Source: Nonlabens ulvanivorans (GTDB lineage Bacteria > Bacteroidota > Bacteroidia > Flavobacteriales > Flavobacteriaceae). From it: a stretch of 64,000 nt of DNA. Made by a program: the position numbers and the translations under genes. The notes beneath the pieces were generated by a model. The model was given only the letters and a program-made list of their open reading frames with translations, was not told where the DNA came from and searched no databases. Location of the stretch: assembly GCF_000732625.1 (NCBI RefSeq), contig NZ_JPJI01000032.1:186001-250000 (forward strand), in the 5' to 3' direction. This document shows, one piece after another, positions 44,863-52,904 of this stretch; within the stretch, counting starts at the first letter, position 1, and every line of letters begins with the position of its first letter.

Positions 44863-44895
44863 CCTAGTACTTATTACTAATCTAGTGAATCCTCA

Positions 44896-45375
44896 ATGCT
44901 TCATATACTAGTTCTTTCTATATCTAACGCCACTGCTGGTCAAATGGCACATGGATTTATGGATTATTTCACCAATGAGCGTGCTCAAATTTATAGTGCT
45001 GGACTAGAGCCTCAATCTATTCACACCAATGTAATAGACAGCATGGATGTGGTAGGAATTGATGTGTCAGACTACTCTTCAAATCACATTAATGACTATC
45101 AGAAAATTTCTTTTGATTACATCATTACAATTGGAGATGACTTAGCAAGTCGTATTCCTAAAACGATTGCTGAAAAGGCTAGCATTATTGACTTTCCTAT
45201 TGCAAATATAAGTGAGCTTAATGACGGTAATGAAGACACGTTTGCAAAAGCTAGAAAAAAAATCCAAGCTTATTGTGAAGAGTTCATCGAATCTGAATTA
45301 AAAAAGATAGAAAAAACAAAAGCAATCAAAAAGGTCAAAAAAAGACTTAATAAAAAGAAGAAAAAACAAGATTAA
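44896..45375 (+). CDS. low-molecular-weight phosphatase/arsenate-reductase-like protein lacking the catalytic residues
   Basis: A 159-residue protein with the LMW-PTP/ArsC fold pattern. The N-terminal loop ILVLSISNATAGQMAHGFM aligns to the family C-x5-R loop (VLFVCTHNSARSQMAEGF), but the nucleophile Cys is Ser and the phosphate-binding Arg is Ala. The following segment (IYSAGLEPQSIHTNVIDSMDVVGIDVSDYSSNHIND, then YIITIGDD) keeps the family layout. The final 25 residues are a very basic tail (KTKAIKKVKKRLNKKKKKQD). It is probably a non-catalytic binding protein. The start is firm; its stop overlaps that of the convergent gene by 3 bp. Confidence 0.75.
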   Translation: MLHILVLSISNATAGQMAHGFMDYFTNERAQIYSAGLEPQSIHTNVIDSMDVVGIDVSDYSSNHINDYQKISFDYIITIGDDLASRIPKTIAEKASIIDFPIANISELNDGNEDTFAKARKKIQAYCEEFIESELKKIEKTKAIKKVKKRLNKKKKKQD

Positions 45376-46427
45376 TCTTCTTGAGGTTTAAAATCTAGAG
45401 GTAACATTCCACCTACTCTCAATTCTGCCATAAAACCATTAAATTTTATAGCCTTACCTGACAGATTGTTACCGTGTTGATCAACTATAATTTGCTCACC
45501 TGTCAGATATATATCTGTTCTATTATTTTTGGAATCCATAATTGGATATTTATCATGCCTAAATCCAACGACGGAGTAAGTTTCAAATTGCTTTACTCGT
45601 ATATGGTTTTCAACACTTACTGCAAATTTATCATAAAAAAGCACATATCCTTTATCCTGTAATTGATCCGAAGCTAAGGCTCTAAAAAACCTCAACTCAC
45701 TTACTTTATATAAGTCATTCCTTCTACTTAAATACTTTCTACGTCTTGATGGTTTATCACTAAGTTCTTGAAAAAATGAAGACCCTAAATAATAGGCCTC
45801 TTTAAGATGAAAACTTTCTAAGATGGGAACATCATTAGGCAAAACAATACCAGGTCCTGCTCTTAAAACTCTTTTCTCAAACTGTAGTTCAAAATCTATC
45901 AAGTCATAACTAATTAAATAGCCTAAATGCTTATTTCTAACCATAATGGGCTTATTGCACCGAGCTGTCATTAAACCTGTTACTGGATTAAAACGCATTT
46001 TCACGTCATCTAGATTAAGTATCTTACAGTCAGCAGCAATGGCTGAGGTACCTAGAAAGTATTTTTTAAAATATTGTTCTTTCTTTTTACGCGACCATGG
46101 ATCTGGATTAATCATCACTGGATCTAACTCATCTGCTTTTTGAGCAAGAGCTACTCTGCTCAAATCAGCTTCTAGCGGATTAGAAAATCTAATGGTTTTA
46201 TATCCCATCATTCTAATCACTAATGCTGATTTTACATTATCAGGATAATTAAATTTGAAGTTACCATCTAAATCGGTAATAACACACTTTGAAGTTCCAT
46301 CGATATAGACGGATACACCGCTAACGGCCTCTTGTGTTAAGGAATCAACGACCTTTCCTTTAAGAACTTGCGCATTGCAATAATGGTGAAAAAAGAATAT
46401 GGATATTACCAGAAAGAATAATCTCAT
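45372..46427 (-). CDS. exported carboxypeptidase-regulatory-like domain protein
   Basis: A 351-residue protein from start MRLFFLVISIFFFHHYCNAQ, a signal peptide. Residues about 20-95 form a CarboxypepD_reg-like beta-sandwich (VLKGKVVDSLTQEAVSGVSVYIDG...ITDLDGNFKF); the rest is a beta-rich domain of unknown function often attached in Bacteroidota. The chosen ATG lies 1 bp after the stop of the upstream acyltransferase; a longer start at 46448 would overlap that gene and disturb the signal peptide. The operon with the acyltransferase suggests an envelope role. Confidence 0.8.
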   Translation of the reverse strand: MRLFFLVISIFFFHHYCNAQVLKGKVVDSLTQEAVSGVSVYIDGTSKCVITDLDGNFKFNYPDNVKSALVIRMMGYKTIRFSNPLEADLSRVALAQKADELDPVMINPDPWSRKKKEQYFKKYFLGTSAIAADCKILNLDDVKMRFNPVTGLMTARCNKPIMVRNKHLGYLISYDLIDFELQFEKRVLRAGPGIVLPNDVPILESFHLKEAYYLGSSFFQELSDKPSRRRKYLSRRNDLYKVSELRFFRALASDQLQDKGYVLFYDKFAVSVENHIRVKQFETYSVVGFRHDKYPIMDSKNNRTDIYLTGEQIIVDQHGNNLSGKAIKFNGFMAELRVGGMLPLDFKPQED

Positions 46428-46428
46428 A

Positions 46429-48249
46429 TTATTCTTCGCTGTCTTCATTATCTCTGAAATATCGCGCCTCCATCTCGGCTTGAAATTCTTCCATAACTGG
46501 TTTTACAGTACTTTCAGGCAAGTCTGCAATACGTATATACATTAGACCATCAATCGCATTATTGAATAATGGATCAACATTAAACGCTATTACTTTTGCG
46601 TTTTGTTTGACATACTTTTTAATGAGAACTGGTAAACGCAGCTCGTTAGGTTCTAATTCATCTATTAACCTATCAAATTTATTTAAGTCAGCCTCAGACT
46701 CATCAAAAATAAAATCCTTATCAGCATCTTCTAGCTTTACTTTAAACTCTTGCTTAGGCGTGATGTATTGTGCAATGTATGGATCATAGTAATTGCTTTT
46801 CATAAACTCGATCATCAATGATTTTGAGAAATTTGAAAACTTGTTACTTATACTTACACCACCTATTAAATATTTATGCTCTGGAAAACGCAAAGTACAA
46901 TGAACAATACCTTTCCATAAAAGAAATAAAGGCATCGGTTTAAGTTGATACTCTGGTATGATAAACGCACGTCCCATTTCTATAGACTGATTCATCATTT
47001 TATATAACTCAGGTTCAAATTTAAACAGCTCGTTAAGGTAAAAACCTTCAATACCACGAGCCTCATAAATCTCACTACCCATTCCCATACGATATGCACC
47101 AGCTATCGCTTTTGCCTCACTATCCCATAGAAACATTTGATGATAATAATTATCGTAGTGATCTAGATCTATCGCCTTATTAGTTCCTTCACCTATTTTT
47201 CTAAATGTAATTTCACGCAGTCTACCTATCTCAGTCATTACATGAGGCATTTTATCGCTTTTAGCTAGAAATACTTCATAATTTTTAGATTGTAAAAGAC
47301 GTTTATCTTCTCTTCTTAACTGGTCGACTTCTTTTATCATTTTTGCAGGATCAACCTGCTTTATGATCTTTTTAGGGCTTTTAGGAAGCTTTATTGTTTT
47401 AGGTATATCCTTTAGTTTAGTAGACTCTTTATCATATGCCTTAGAAAGCATATAAGTTTTACGCCTCAAAAAATCAGTAAAACCAGTTAGGTTCTCGTGC
47501 TCTTTTTGATCTTTTACAGAAATAGCATTACCGATACGCACCTTTATAACACGGCGTTTTTGCGTTAAGGTTTCTGAAGGCAGTTTTGCCGTTCTGAAAG
47601 TATCAGATATTTTTGCTAGTCTATAAAATAACCTGCTATTTTTTGCATGAAAATATATCGGGATCACAGGCACCTCAGCACGTTGAATTAATTTCATCGC
47701 AGCCTCTTCCCATGGTTTATCTACCACTAATTTACCATCCTTATATGTAGACACTTCTCCTGCAGGAAAAACACCTAAAGGCATATCAGATTTAAGGTGT
47801 CTAATCGCCTGCATAAAACCAGCCGTAGAAGACTTTACATCTTTACGATCCTCAAATGGGTTTACCGGCATTATAAAAGGTTTTAGAGGCTCTATACGAT
47901 GCAATAAAAAATTTGCTATAATCTTATAGTCTGGTCTTTTATCCAGTAATAATTTCATCAACAAGATACCGTCAATTCCTCCCAGAGGATGATTAGATAT
48001 CGTTATAAAAGCACCTGTCTTAGGAATACGTCTTAAGTCTTCCTCAGGAATTTCAAACTCTATTTGTAAATCCTCGAGTAGAGCTGTTAGAAACTCTACA
48101 TCTTTTAAATGCTTATGTCTGTTATAAAGTTTATTGAGCGTGGAAATGCGCAATAATTTCATAAGTGACCAGCCACCAAGAGTACCAAGGAAACCATATT
48201 TATCTATATGAATCGCTTTTGCGACCTCTTTTGCTGTTACCAGACCCAT
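46429..48249 (-). CDS. OlsF-like bifunctional aminolipid acyltransferase
   Basis: A 606-residue cytoplasmic-membrane enzyme. The N-terminal half is a PlsC-type O-acyltransferase (ISNHPLGGIDG as the H-x-x-x-x-x-D box; FPAGEVSTYKDG as block III). The C-terminal half (about 310-520) is an acyl-ACP-dependent N-acyltransferase of the hemolysin/OlsB type (GMGSEIYEARGIEGFYLNELF; EMGRAFIIPEYQ). This two-domain order matches OlsF, which makes ornithine or related amino-acid lipids in Serratia and flavobacteria. Glycine lipid is the alternative product. The family call is strong; the product is inferred. Confidence 0.85.
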   Translation of the reverse strand: MGLVTAKEVAKAIHIDKYGFLGTLGGWSLMKLLRISTLNKLYNRHKHLKDVEFLTALLEDLQIEFEIPEEDLRRIPKTGAFITISNHPLGGIDGILLMKLLLDKRPDYKIIANFLLHRIEPLKPFIMPVNPFEDRKDVKSSTAGFMQAIRHLKSDMPLGVFPAGEVSTYKDGKLVVDKPWEEAAMKLIQRAEVPVIPIYFHAKNSRLFYRLAKISDTFRTAKLPSETLTQKRRVIKVRIGNAISVKDQKEHENLTGFTDFLRRKTYMLSKAYDKESTKLKDIPKTIKLPKSPKKIIKQVDPAKMIKEVDQLRREDKRLLQSKNYEVFLAKSDKMPHVMTEIGRLREITFRKIGEGTNKAIDLDHYDNYYHQMFLWDSEAKAIAGAYRMGMGSEIYEARGIEGFYLNELFKFEPELYKMMNQSIEMGRAFIIPEYQLKPMPLFLLWKGIVHCTLRFPEHKYLIGGVSISNKFSNFSKSLMIEFMKSNYYDPYIAQYITPKQEFKVKLEDADKDFIFDESEADLNKFDRLIDELEPNELRLPVLIKKYVKQNAKVIAFNVDPLFNNAIDGLMYIRIADLPESTVKPVMEEFQAEMEARYFRDNEDSEE

Positions 48250-48273
48250 TCTTTAATTTAGATAGTAGAACTA

Positions 48274-48281
48274 CAAATATA
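48274..48281 (-). promoter_or_regulatory. -7 promoter element of the OlsF-like gene
   Basis: Reads TATATTTG on the minus strand, a full match to TAnnTTTG, 25 bp before the start. Confidence 0.6.
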
Positions 48282-48304
48282 GTATAATTGATAAGTGCTC
48301 AACT

Positions 48305-49585
48305 CTATCCTTTAACGACTAGCTGTAAAGTTTCTTGAGTACGCTGTCTTAAAAGCACCTCTTTTCCATTTTCTATAGATTCAATTGCATTATCACTATG
48401 GTGTCTAATAGTGTAAAGCGATACATCACTTACCGCATTTACTTTATACCTAGCCTCTAGGTCGTCTAATAATTCAGATAGTTTACCATACTTATCTTCT
48501 ACACATATCGTAAAACTTATAGCAGAGTTCTGTAACAATCCTACCTCCATTTTACTCTCACTTAATTGATGAAAAATGTCGCTGATATTATGTTCTCCAA
48601 TAAAACTAAAATCACGTGCAGATATTTCTAAAAAAACAAGATTCTTGCGCACGATATAACAAGGTGTCATAGGCTTCAAAGCATCTCCATCTTTAATAAC
48701 GGTCCCTTGCGATTGTGGATCAAGGAAAGAATTTACTCTCAACTCAATTTGCTTACCTTGAAGCGGTTGTAGGGTTTTTGGGTGTATAACACTAGCTCCA
48801 TAAAATGCTAATTCTATGGCCTCGCGATATGAAATTTGCTCTAAAAGAACTGTGTTTTCAAACACACGTGGATCGCCATTTAATACACCAGGCACATCCT
48901 TCCAAATGGTTACGTGGCTAGCGTCAAGAGCGTAAGCTAGAATAGCCGCAGTATAATCACTACCTTCTCTACCTAAGGTTGTGGTAAAACCATTATCATC
49001 AGACCCTATAAAACCTTGTGTTAAAAACAGTTTTCCTGTACAGTTATTTTTAATTAATTTCTCAGTTTTTTTCCAGTCTACAGCAGCATCTCTATACTTT
49101 TGATCAGTCTTGATCAATTGACGTGCATCCATCCAATCTACGGGAATCTCATTTGCATTAAAATAACTTGCTACAATTTTAGTAGAAAGTAATTCTCCAT
49201 GACTTACCACTTGATCATAAATAAACGCGTGATTTTTACTTTGATTACGTAACATGGTACCTTTCAAAGATTCTATGGTTGCCTTAAGGTTTTTTTTAAG
49301 TTCGCTTTCGCGAAAGCGTATCAAAACATCCTCACCAGCGCCATTAGTTTCTAGATCAGATACAATTTCTAGATGTTTAGTAAATAATTCGTCAATAAGA
49401 GTCAAGTATGCTTGATCATTATTTTGATAACAATTAATAATATCCTCTAAAGCATTAGTCGTTTTACCCATTGCAGAAACCACAATCCCTAGGCCATCAT
49501 AGCCCATCGTTTGAACTACTTGTACAACATTGCGCACACCAGCGGCGTCCTTTACTGACGCACCACCAAATTTAAATATCTTCAT
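48305..49585 (-). CDS. lysC: aspartate kinase
   Basis: A 426-residue monofunctional aspartokinase, the first step of Lys/Thr/Met synthesis. It has the amino-acid-kinase motifs KFGGASVKDA, FTTTLGREGSDYTAAILA and VSAMGKTTNALED, with an ACT-like regulatory region after about 300 that would give feedback control. It overlaps the upstream GNAT gene by 14 bp. A copy of the genome palindrome is embedded in the gene and encodes RFRES at residues 90-94. Confidence 0.93.
   Translation of the reverse strand: MKIFKFGGASVKDAAGVRNVVQVVQTMGYDGLGIVVSAMGKTTNALEDIINCYQNNDQAYLTLIDELFTKHLEIVSDLETNGAGEDVLIRFRESELKKNLKATIESLKGTMLRNQSKNHAFIYDQVVSHGELLSTKIVASYFNANEIPVDWMDARQLIKTDQKYRDAAVDWKKTEKLIKNNCTGKLFLTQGFIGSDDNGFTTTLGREGSDYTAAILAYALDASHVTIWKDVPGVLNGDPRVFENTVLLEQISYREAIELAFYGASVIHPKTLQPLQGKQIELRVNSFLDPQSQGTVIKDGDALKPMTPCYIVRKNLVFLEISARDFSFIGEHNISDIFHQLSESKMEVGLLQNSAISFTICVEDKYGKLSELLDDLEARYKVNAVSDVSLYTIRHHSDNAIESIENGKEVLLRQRTQETLQLVVKG
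49303..49318. repeat. iterated palindrome, copy 10, inside lysC
   Basis: Exact 16-mer, read on the coding strand as RFRES. Confidence 0.95.
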
Positions 49586-50057
49586 TTCTTAATACATAAT
49601 TATGAAGCGATTCCTCGTCCATTTGTGCAAGATGCCAATCCTCTAAAATTGTTGCTCCTGTATTTTTATAAAATTCTATTGCTCCTTCATTCCAATCCAG
49701 CACGACCCATTCTACTCGACGTACTTTTTCCTCAAATGCATATTTCATCACCTGATTATATAAAGCTTTTCCTAAACCTTTCCCTCTTAATTTTTGGGTC
49801 ACGATGAGATCTTCCAGATGAATTGTCTTCCCTTTCCAAGTTGAAAATCTAGGATAACAAAGTGCAATTCCTTCAATCTTATCATTATAAAAGCATACAA
49901 AACATTTAAAAAGTGGATGATCTCCACTACCGTTTTTTATTAAATCGTCAACGGTTATCTCTACCGCATCAGGTTCTTTTTCAAAAGTGGCTAACTCTTG
50001 AATAAGCTCTAATACTCTAGGGTAATCATTTATACTAGCTTCTTTTATCTGTATCAT
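49572..50057 (-). CDS. GNAT N-acetyltransferase
   Basis: A 161-residue acetyltransferase from start MIQIKEASINDYPRVLELIQEL; the ATG 39 bp upstream adds a non-homologous leader. The acetyl-CoA motif A is VTQKLRGKGLGKALYNQVM (R-G-x-G-L-G), with WNEGAIEFYKNTGA near the C-terminus. It resembles diamine or small-molecule acetyltransferases, but the substrate is unknown. It overlaps lysC by 14 bp. Confidence 0.88.
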   Translation of the reverse strand: MIQIKEASINDYPRVLELIQELATFEKEPDAVEITVDDLIKNGSGDHPLFKCFVCFYNDKIEGIALCYPRFSTWKGKTIHLEDLIVTQKLRGKGLGKALYNQVMKYAFEEKVRRVEWVVLDWNEGAIEFYKNTGATILEDWHLAQMDEESLHNYVLRNEDI

Positions 50058-50148
50058 AATCTTAAAATTAAGTAAATATATAATAGAGTTAGACACAAAT
50101 TCTTAAAACTATCTTACTACATCGTTATATGTATGAAGAATATTTTAG

Positions 50149-50156
50149 GATATTTG
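50149..50156 (+). promoter_or_regulatory. -7-like element of fbp
   Basis: GATATTTG (7 of 8 to TAnnTTTG), followed by CAATAC, 19 bp before the fbp start. Confidence 0.45.
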
Positions 50157-50175
50157 CAATACACCTCAAACCAAC

Positions 50176-51186
50176 ATGGCACGTAAAAATCAAACCTTAG
50201 GAGAATTTATTATTGAAAACCAATCTGAATTTCAATATTCTAGTGGCGAACTATCTAGACTCATCAACTCTATAAGATTAGCTGCTAAAATGGTTAATCA
50301 TGAGGTTAACAAAGCTGGACTTGTAGATATTACCGGTAGCGCTGGTGAGATTAATACTCAAGGTGAAGATCAACAAAAATTAGATGTTCTTGCAAATGAC
50401 ACATTTATAAGAACACTTACTAATCGCGAGATCGTATGTGGTATAGCTAGTGAAGAAAATGATGACTTTATTACCATAGAAGGTCATAAAGAGAATCATA
50501 GTAACAAGTATGTAGTTTTAATGGATCCTTTAGACGGTAGTTCAAATATAGATGTCAATGTCTCTGTAGGAACTATTTTCTCTATATATAGACGTGTAAC
50601 ACCTGTCGGTACTCCAGTACAGTTAGAAGATTTTTTACAGCCTGGTAATTTACAAGTCGCTGCGGGATATATTGTTTACGGTACCTCTACAATGCTAGTT
50701 TACACAACTGGCCATGGTGTGAATGGATTTACATTAAATCCTGCATTAGGGACTTATTATCTATCACATCCTAATATGAAATTTTCTGAAGATGGAAATA
50801 TTTATAGCGTTAATGAAGGTAATTACAATAATTTCCCACAAGGTGTCAAGGATTATATTAAATACTGTCAACAAGATGAAGATGACAGACCTTACACTAG
50901 TCGTTATATAGGTAGTTTAGTATCTGATATTCATAGAAATATGATAAAAGGTGGGATTTACATGTATCCACAAAGTGCTAAATCGCCAAATGGTAAATTG
51001 CGTCTTTTATATGAATGCAACCCAATGGCTTTTATTGCCGAACAAGCTGGTGGTACAGCCAGTGATGGTCATACACGTATCATGGATTTAAAACCGACAG
51101 AGCTTCACCAAAGAGTACCTTTCTTCTGTGGAAGTAAAAACATGGTTGCCAAACTAGAGGAATTCATTCAAAAGCACGATAAGTAA
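50176..51186 (+). CDS. fbp: class I fructose-1,6-bisphosphatase
   Basis: A 336-residue gluconeogenic phosphatase. The metal-binding core [26 protein letters not shown] is intact, with [28 protein letters not shown] and [19 protein letters not shown] of the sugar-phosphate site. The length is normal. It is followed 34 bp later by the four-gene signalling operon; no terminator is seen between them, so read-through is possible. Confidence 0.96.
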   Translation: MARKNQTLGEFIIENQSEFQYSSGELSRLINSIRLAAKMVNHEVNKAGLVDITGSAGEINTQGEDQQKLDVLANDTFIRTLTNREIVCGIASEENDDFITIEGHKENHSNKYVVLMDPLDGSSNIDVNVSVGTIFSIYRRVTPVGTPVQLEDFLQPGNLQVAAGYIVYGTSTMLVYTTGHGVNGFTLNPALGTYYLSHPNMKFSEDGNIYSVNEGNYNNFPQGVKDYIKYCQQDEDDRPYTSRYIGSLVSDIHRNMIKGGIYMYPQSAKSPNGKLRLLYECNPMAFIAEQAGGTASDGHTRIMDLKPTELHQRVPFFCGSKNMVAKLEEFIQKHDK

Positions 51187-51220
51187 TATTTTTCTAGTAT
51201 TTTTACTTCTCAAATGAGAA

Positions 51221-51580
51221 ATGAAAATGAGTAAAATATCTAAAACCCAAAATGCTGCAACTGAAGGTGTAGATAGCAACTCAAAAATAGAGGCCATAAA
51301 GAACCTCATTTTTGGAGAAAACATCCAACAGTATAATACGGAGTTTGATGAACTAAAAGCGGACTTGCTGAAGAAAAAGCAAGAATTACAAAGCTTTATA
51401 GACGATACACGTGATGAGCTTAGCAAAAGCATTGACAGTCTTTCTACAGATTTAAACATTCGTATTACTGATTTAGAGAATAAGTTGGAAGATAGACTAG
51501 ACACTATAGAAGATGAAAAAACTAGTAGAGACATGCTAGGCGAAGCTCTTATAGAGTTAGGTAAAAAAATCAAAGCTTAA
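51221..51580 (+). CDS. coiled-coil protein of the GTPase operon
   Basis: A 119-residue soluble protein. Residues about 40-105 are a continuous heptad-like coiled coil (FDELKADLLKKKQELQSFIDDTRDELSKSIDSL...NKLEDRLDTIEDEK). It begins MKMSKISKTQ; an ATG two codons on is an alternative. The segment IKNLIFGENIQQYNTEFDELKADLL recalls the start of the cytosolic part of some OmpA-family proteins in other phyla (memory, unverified). It is the first gene of a run with gaps of 15, 1 and -1 bp. Confidence 0.75.
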   Translation: MKMSKISKTQNAATEGVDSNSKIEAIKNLIFGENIQQYNTEFDELKADLLKKKQELQSFIDDTRDELSKSIDSLSTDLNIRITDLENKLEDRLDTIEDEKTSRDMLGEALIELGKKIKA

Positions 51581-51595
51581 TAACACAATACCGCC

Positions 51596-52423
51596 ATGAC
51601 AGAAGATGAAAAGCTGGCGTTATTGAAGACGATCTTACTTACGGATGATAGAGAATACGCAGAAAGTATTACTCACAAAATCAATGTTCTAGAAGAAATT
51701 TTAAGAGAACGCCATAGGCTATCTGAAAAAGTTTCTCCTATCATAAAGGAACAGTTAGACGATTTCACAAAAAACATTCCTCAAAACTTAGGGCCAGCAA
51801 TTACTGAGTCATTGAAAATTCAAATTGAAAATTCAAAAGATGAAGTTGTTGAAGCGCTCTATCCTATTTTAGGTAAGATGATAAAAAAGTACATCTCGCA
51901 AGAGATAAAAGTACTTTCTGAGCAAGTGAATAAAACGGCCAAAGACACATTTTCAATGCAAGGCATTAAACGCAAAATGAAATCAATTTTTACTGGAGTA
52001 AGTGAAAACGAAATCATAATTAGCGATTTAGGAAATGCTAAAGTAGAGCAAGTGTTTATTATCGAGAAAGGCTCTGGTATATTAATAGGTAGTTTTCACT
52101 TAAAGGAAACAGTAGATGAGGACATGATTAGTGGCATGTTAACGGCAATTAAAGGCTTTGTAGAAGATGCTTTCAAGCAGTCCAACCATGATTTACAGTC
52201 TATCGAGTACGATTTATACGAAATACACTTACATAATTTTCATAAGTATTATATTGCAACTGCCGTAAGTGGTACATTTACAGAGACTCTAGAAAATGAA
52301 CTTGAAAACTTTAACCTTGAAGTCTCACAAGAAATCAATAAAAAGAATCTATTAGATTCAAGAGAAGCACTAGAAGAATTACTATTAACCAGGTATAGTG
52401 CTCTTAAATTCAGTAACCAATAA
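51596..52423 (+). CDS. protein of unknown function with C-terminal regulatory-like domain
   Basis: A 275-residue soluble protein. The N-terminal part is helical (ERHRLSEKVSPIIKEQLDDFTKNIPQNLGPAITESLK ... ALYPILGKMIKKYISQEIK); from about 150 it is an alpha/beta domain (KVEQVFIIEKGSGILIGSF ... DEDMISGMLTAIKGFVEDAFKQ ... IEYDLYEIHLHNFHKYYIATAVSG). This combination resembles, from memory, the non-OmpA portion of certain proteobacterial and cyanobacterial OmpA-family proteins; here it stands alone with no membrane segment. The C-terminal fold could be roadblock/longin-like, which would suit partnership with the GTPase next door. Confidence 0.65.
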   Translation: MTEDEKLALLKTILLTDDREYAESITHKINVLEEILRERHRLSEKVSPIIKEQLDDFTKNIPQNLGPAITESLKIQIENSKDEVVEALYPILGKMIKKYISQEIKVLSEQVNKTAKDTFSMQGIKRKMKSIFTGVSENEIIISDLGNAKVEQVFIIEKGSGILIGSFHLKETVDEDMISGMLTAIKGFVEDAFKQSNHDLQSIEYDLYEIHLHNFHKYYIATAVSGTFTETLENELENFNLEVSQEINKKNLLDSREALEELLLTRYSALKFSNQ

Positions 52424-52424
52424 T

Positions 52425-52904
52425 ATGATATCAAAAAAAATCGTCATCGTAGGACATTTTGGAGTTGGGAAAACTTCACTTATAAGGCGTTTTGTAGAAG
52501 ATGTATTCTCTGCAGACTACAAAGTAACTATAGGCGTTCATATTCTTAAGAAAACTGTTCATGTTAACGATAAAGAAGTTAACTTAATTCTATGGGACAC
52601 AGAAGGTACAGATGACATTGAAGAAATTAGAAAAGCGTATTTACTGGGAACACACGGATTCATATTTGTGTGTGATGTGACGCGCCCTGTAACATATCAA
52701 AATATTGAATCACAAACTCAATATCTAAAGGATAACTTCAATAAAGTACCTATTTTAAGTATTGGTAACAAATCTGACCTTTTACCTAAAGGAAGTATAT
52801 CCGAGAAAAAGGAGGAACTTGAGTTTCTAGATATGCTAGTAAGCGCAAAAGAAGGAAACAACGTTCAGCGCTTATTTGAAAAAATTGCTAAAATTTTATC
52901 CTAA
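52425..52904 (+). CDS. Ras-like small GTPase
   Basis: A 159-residue small GTPase with all five G motifs: P-loop GHFGVGKT (10-17), switch I T35 in YKVTIGV, DTEG (58-61), NKSD (115-118) and SAK (140-142). The catalytic Gln after DxxG in Ras/Rab is Thr62, so intrinsic hydrolysis may be slow or need a partner. There is no lipidation motif. The start is the ATG 1 bp after the preceding stop; a GTG 27 bp upstream lies inside that gene. It is closest in look to Rab/Rup-type bacterial Ras-like GTPases, and it overlaps the kinase-like gene by 1 bp. Confidence 0.9.
   Translation: MISKKIVIVGHFGVGKTSLIRRFVEDVFSADYKVTIGVHILKKTVHVNDKEVNLILWDTEGTDDIEEIRKAYLLGTHGFIFVCDVTRPVTYQNIESQTQYLKDNFNKVPILSIGNKSDLLPKGSISEKKEELEFLDMLVSAKEGNNVQRLFEKIAKILS

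Noticed and set aside
44896-45375. Active arsenate reductase
   Set aside because: The catalytic Cys and phosphate-binding Arg are both absent, and no arsenic genes are nearby.
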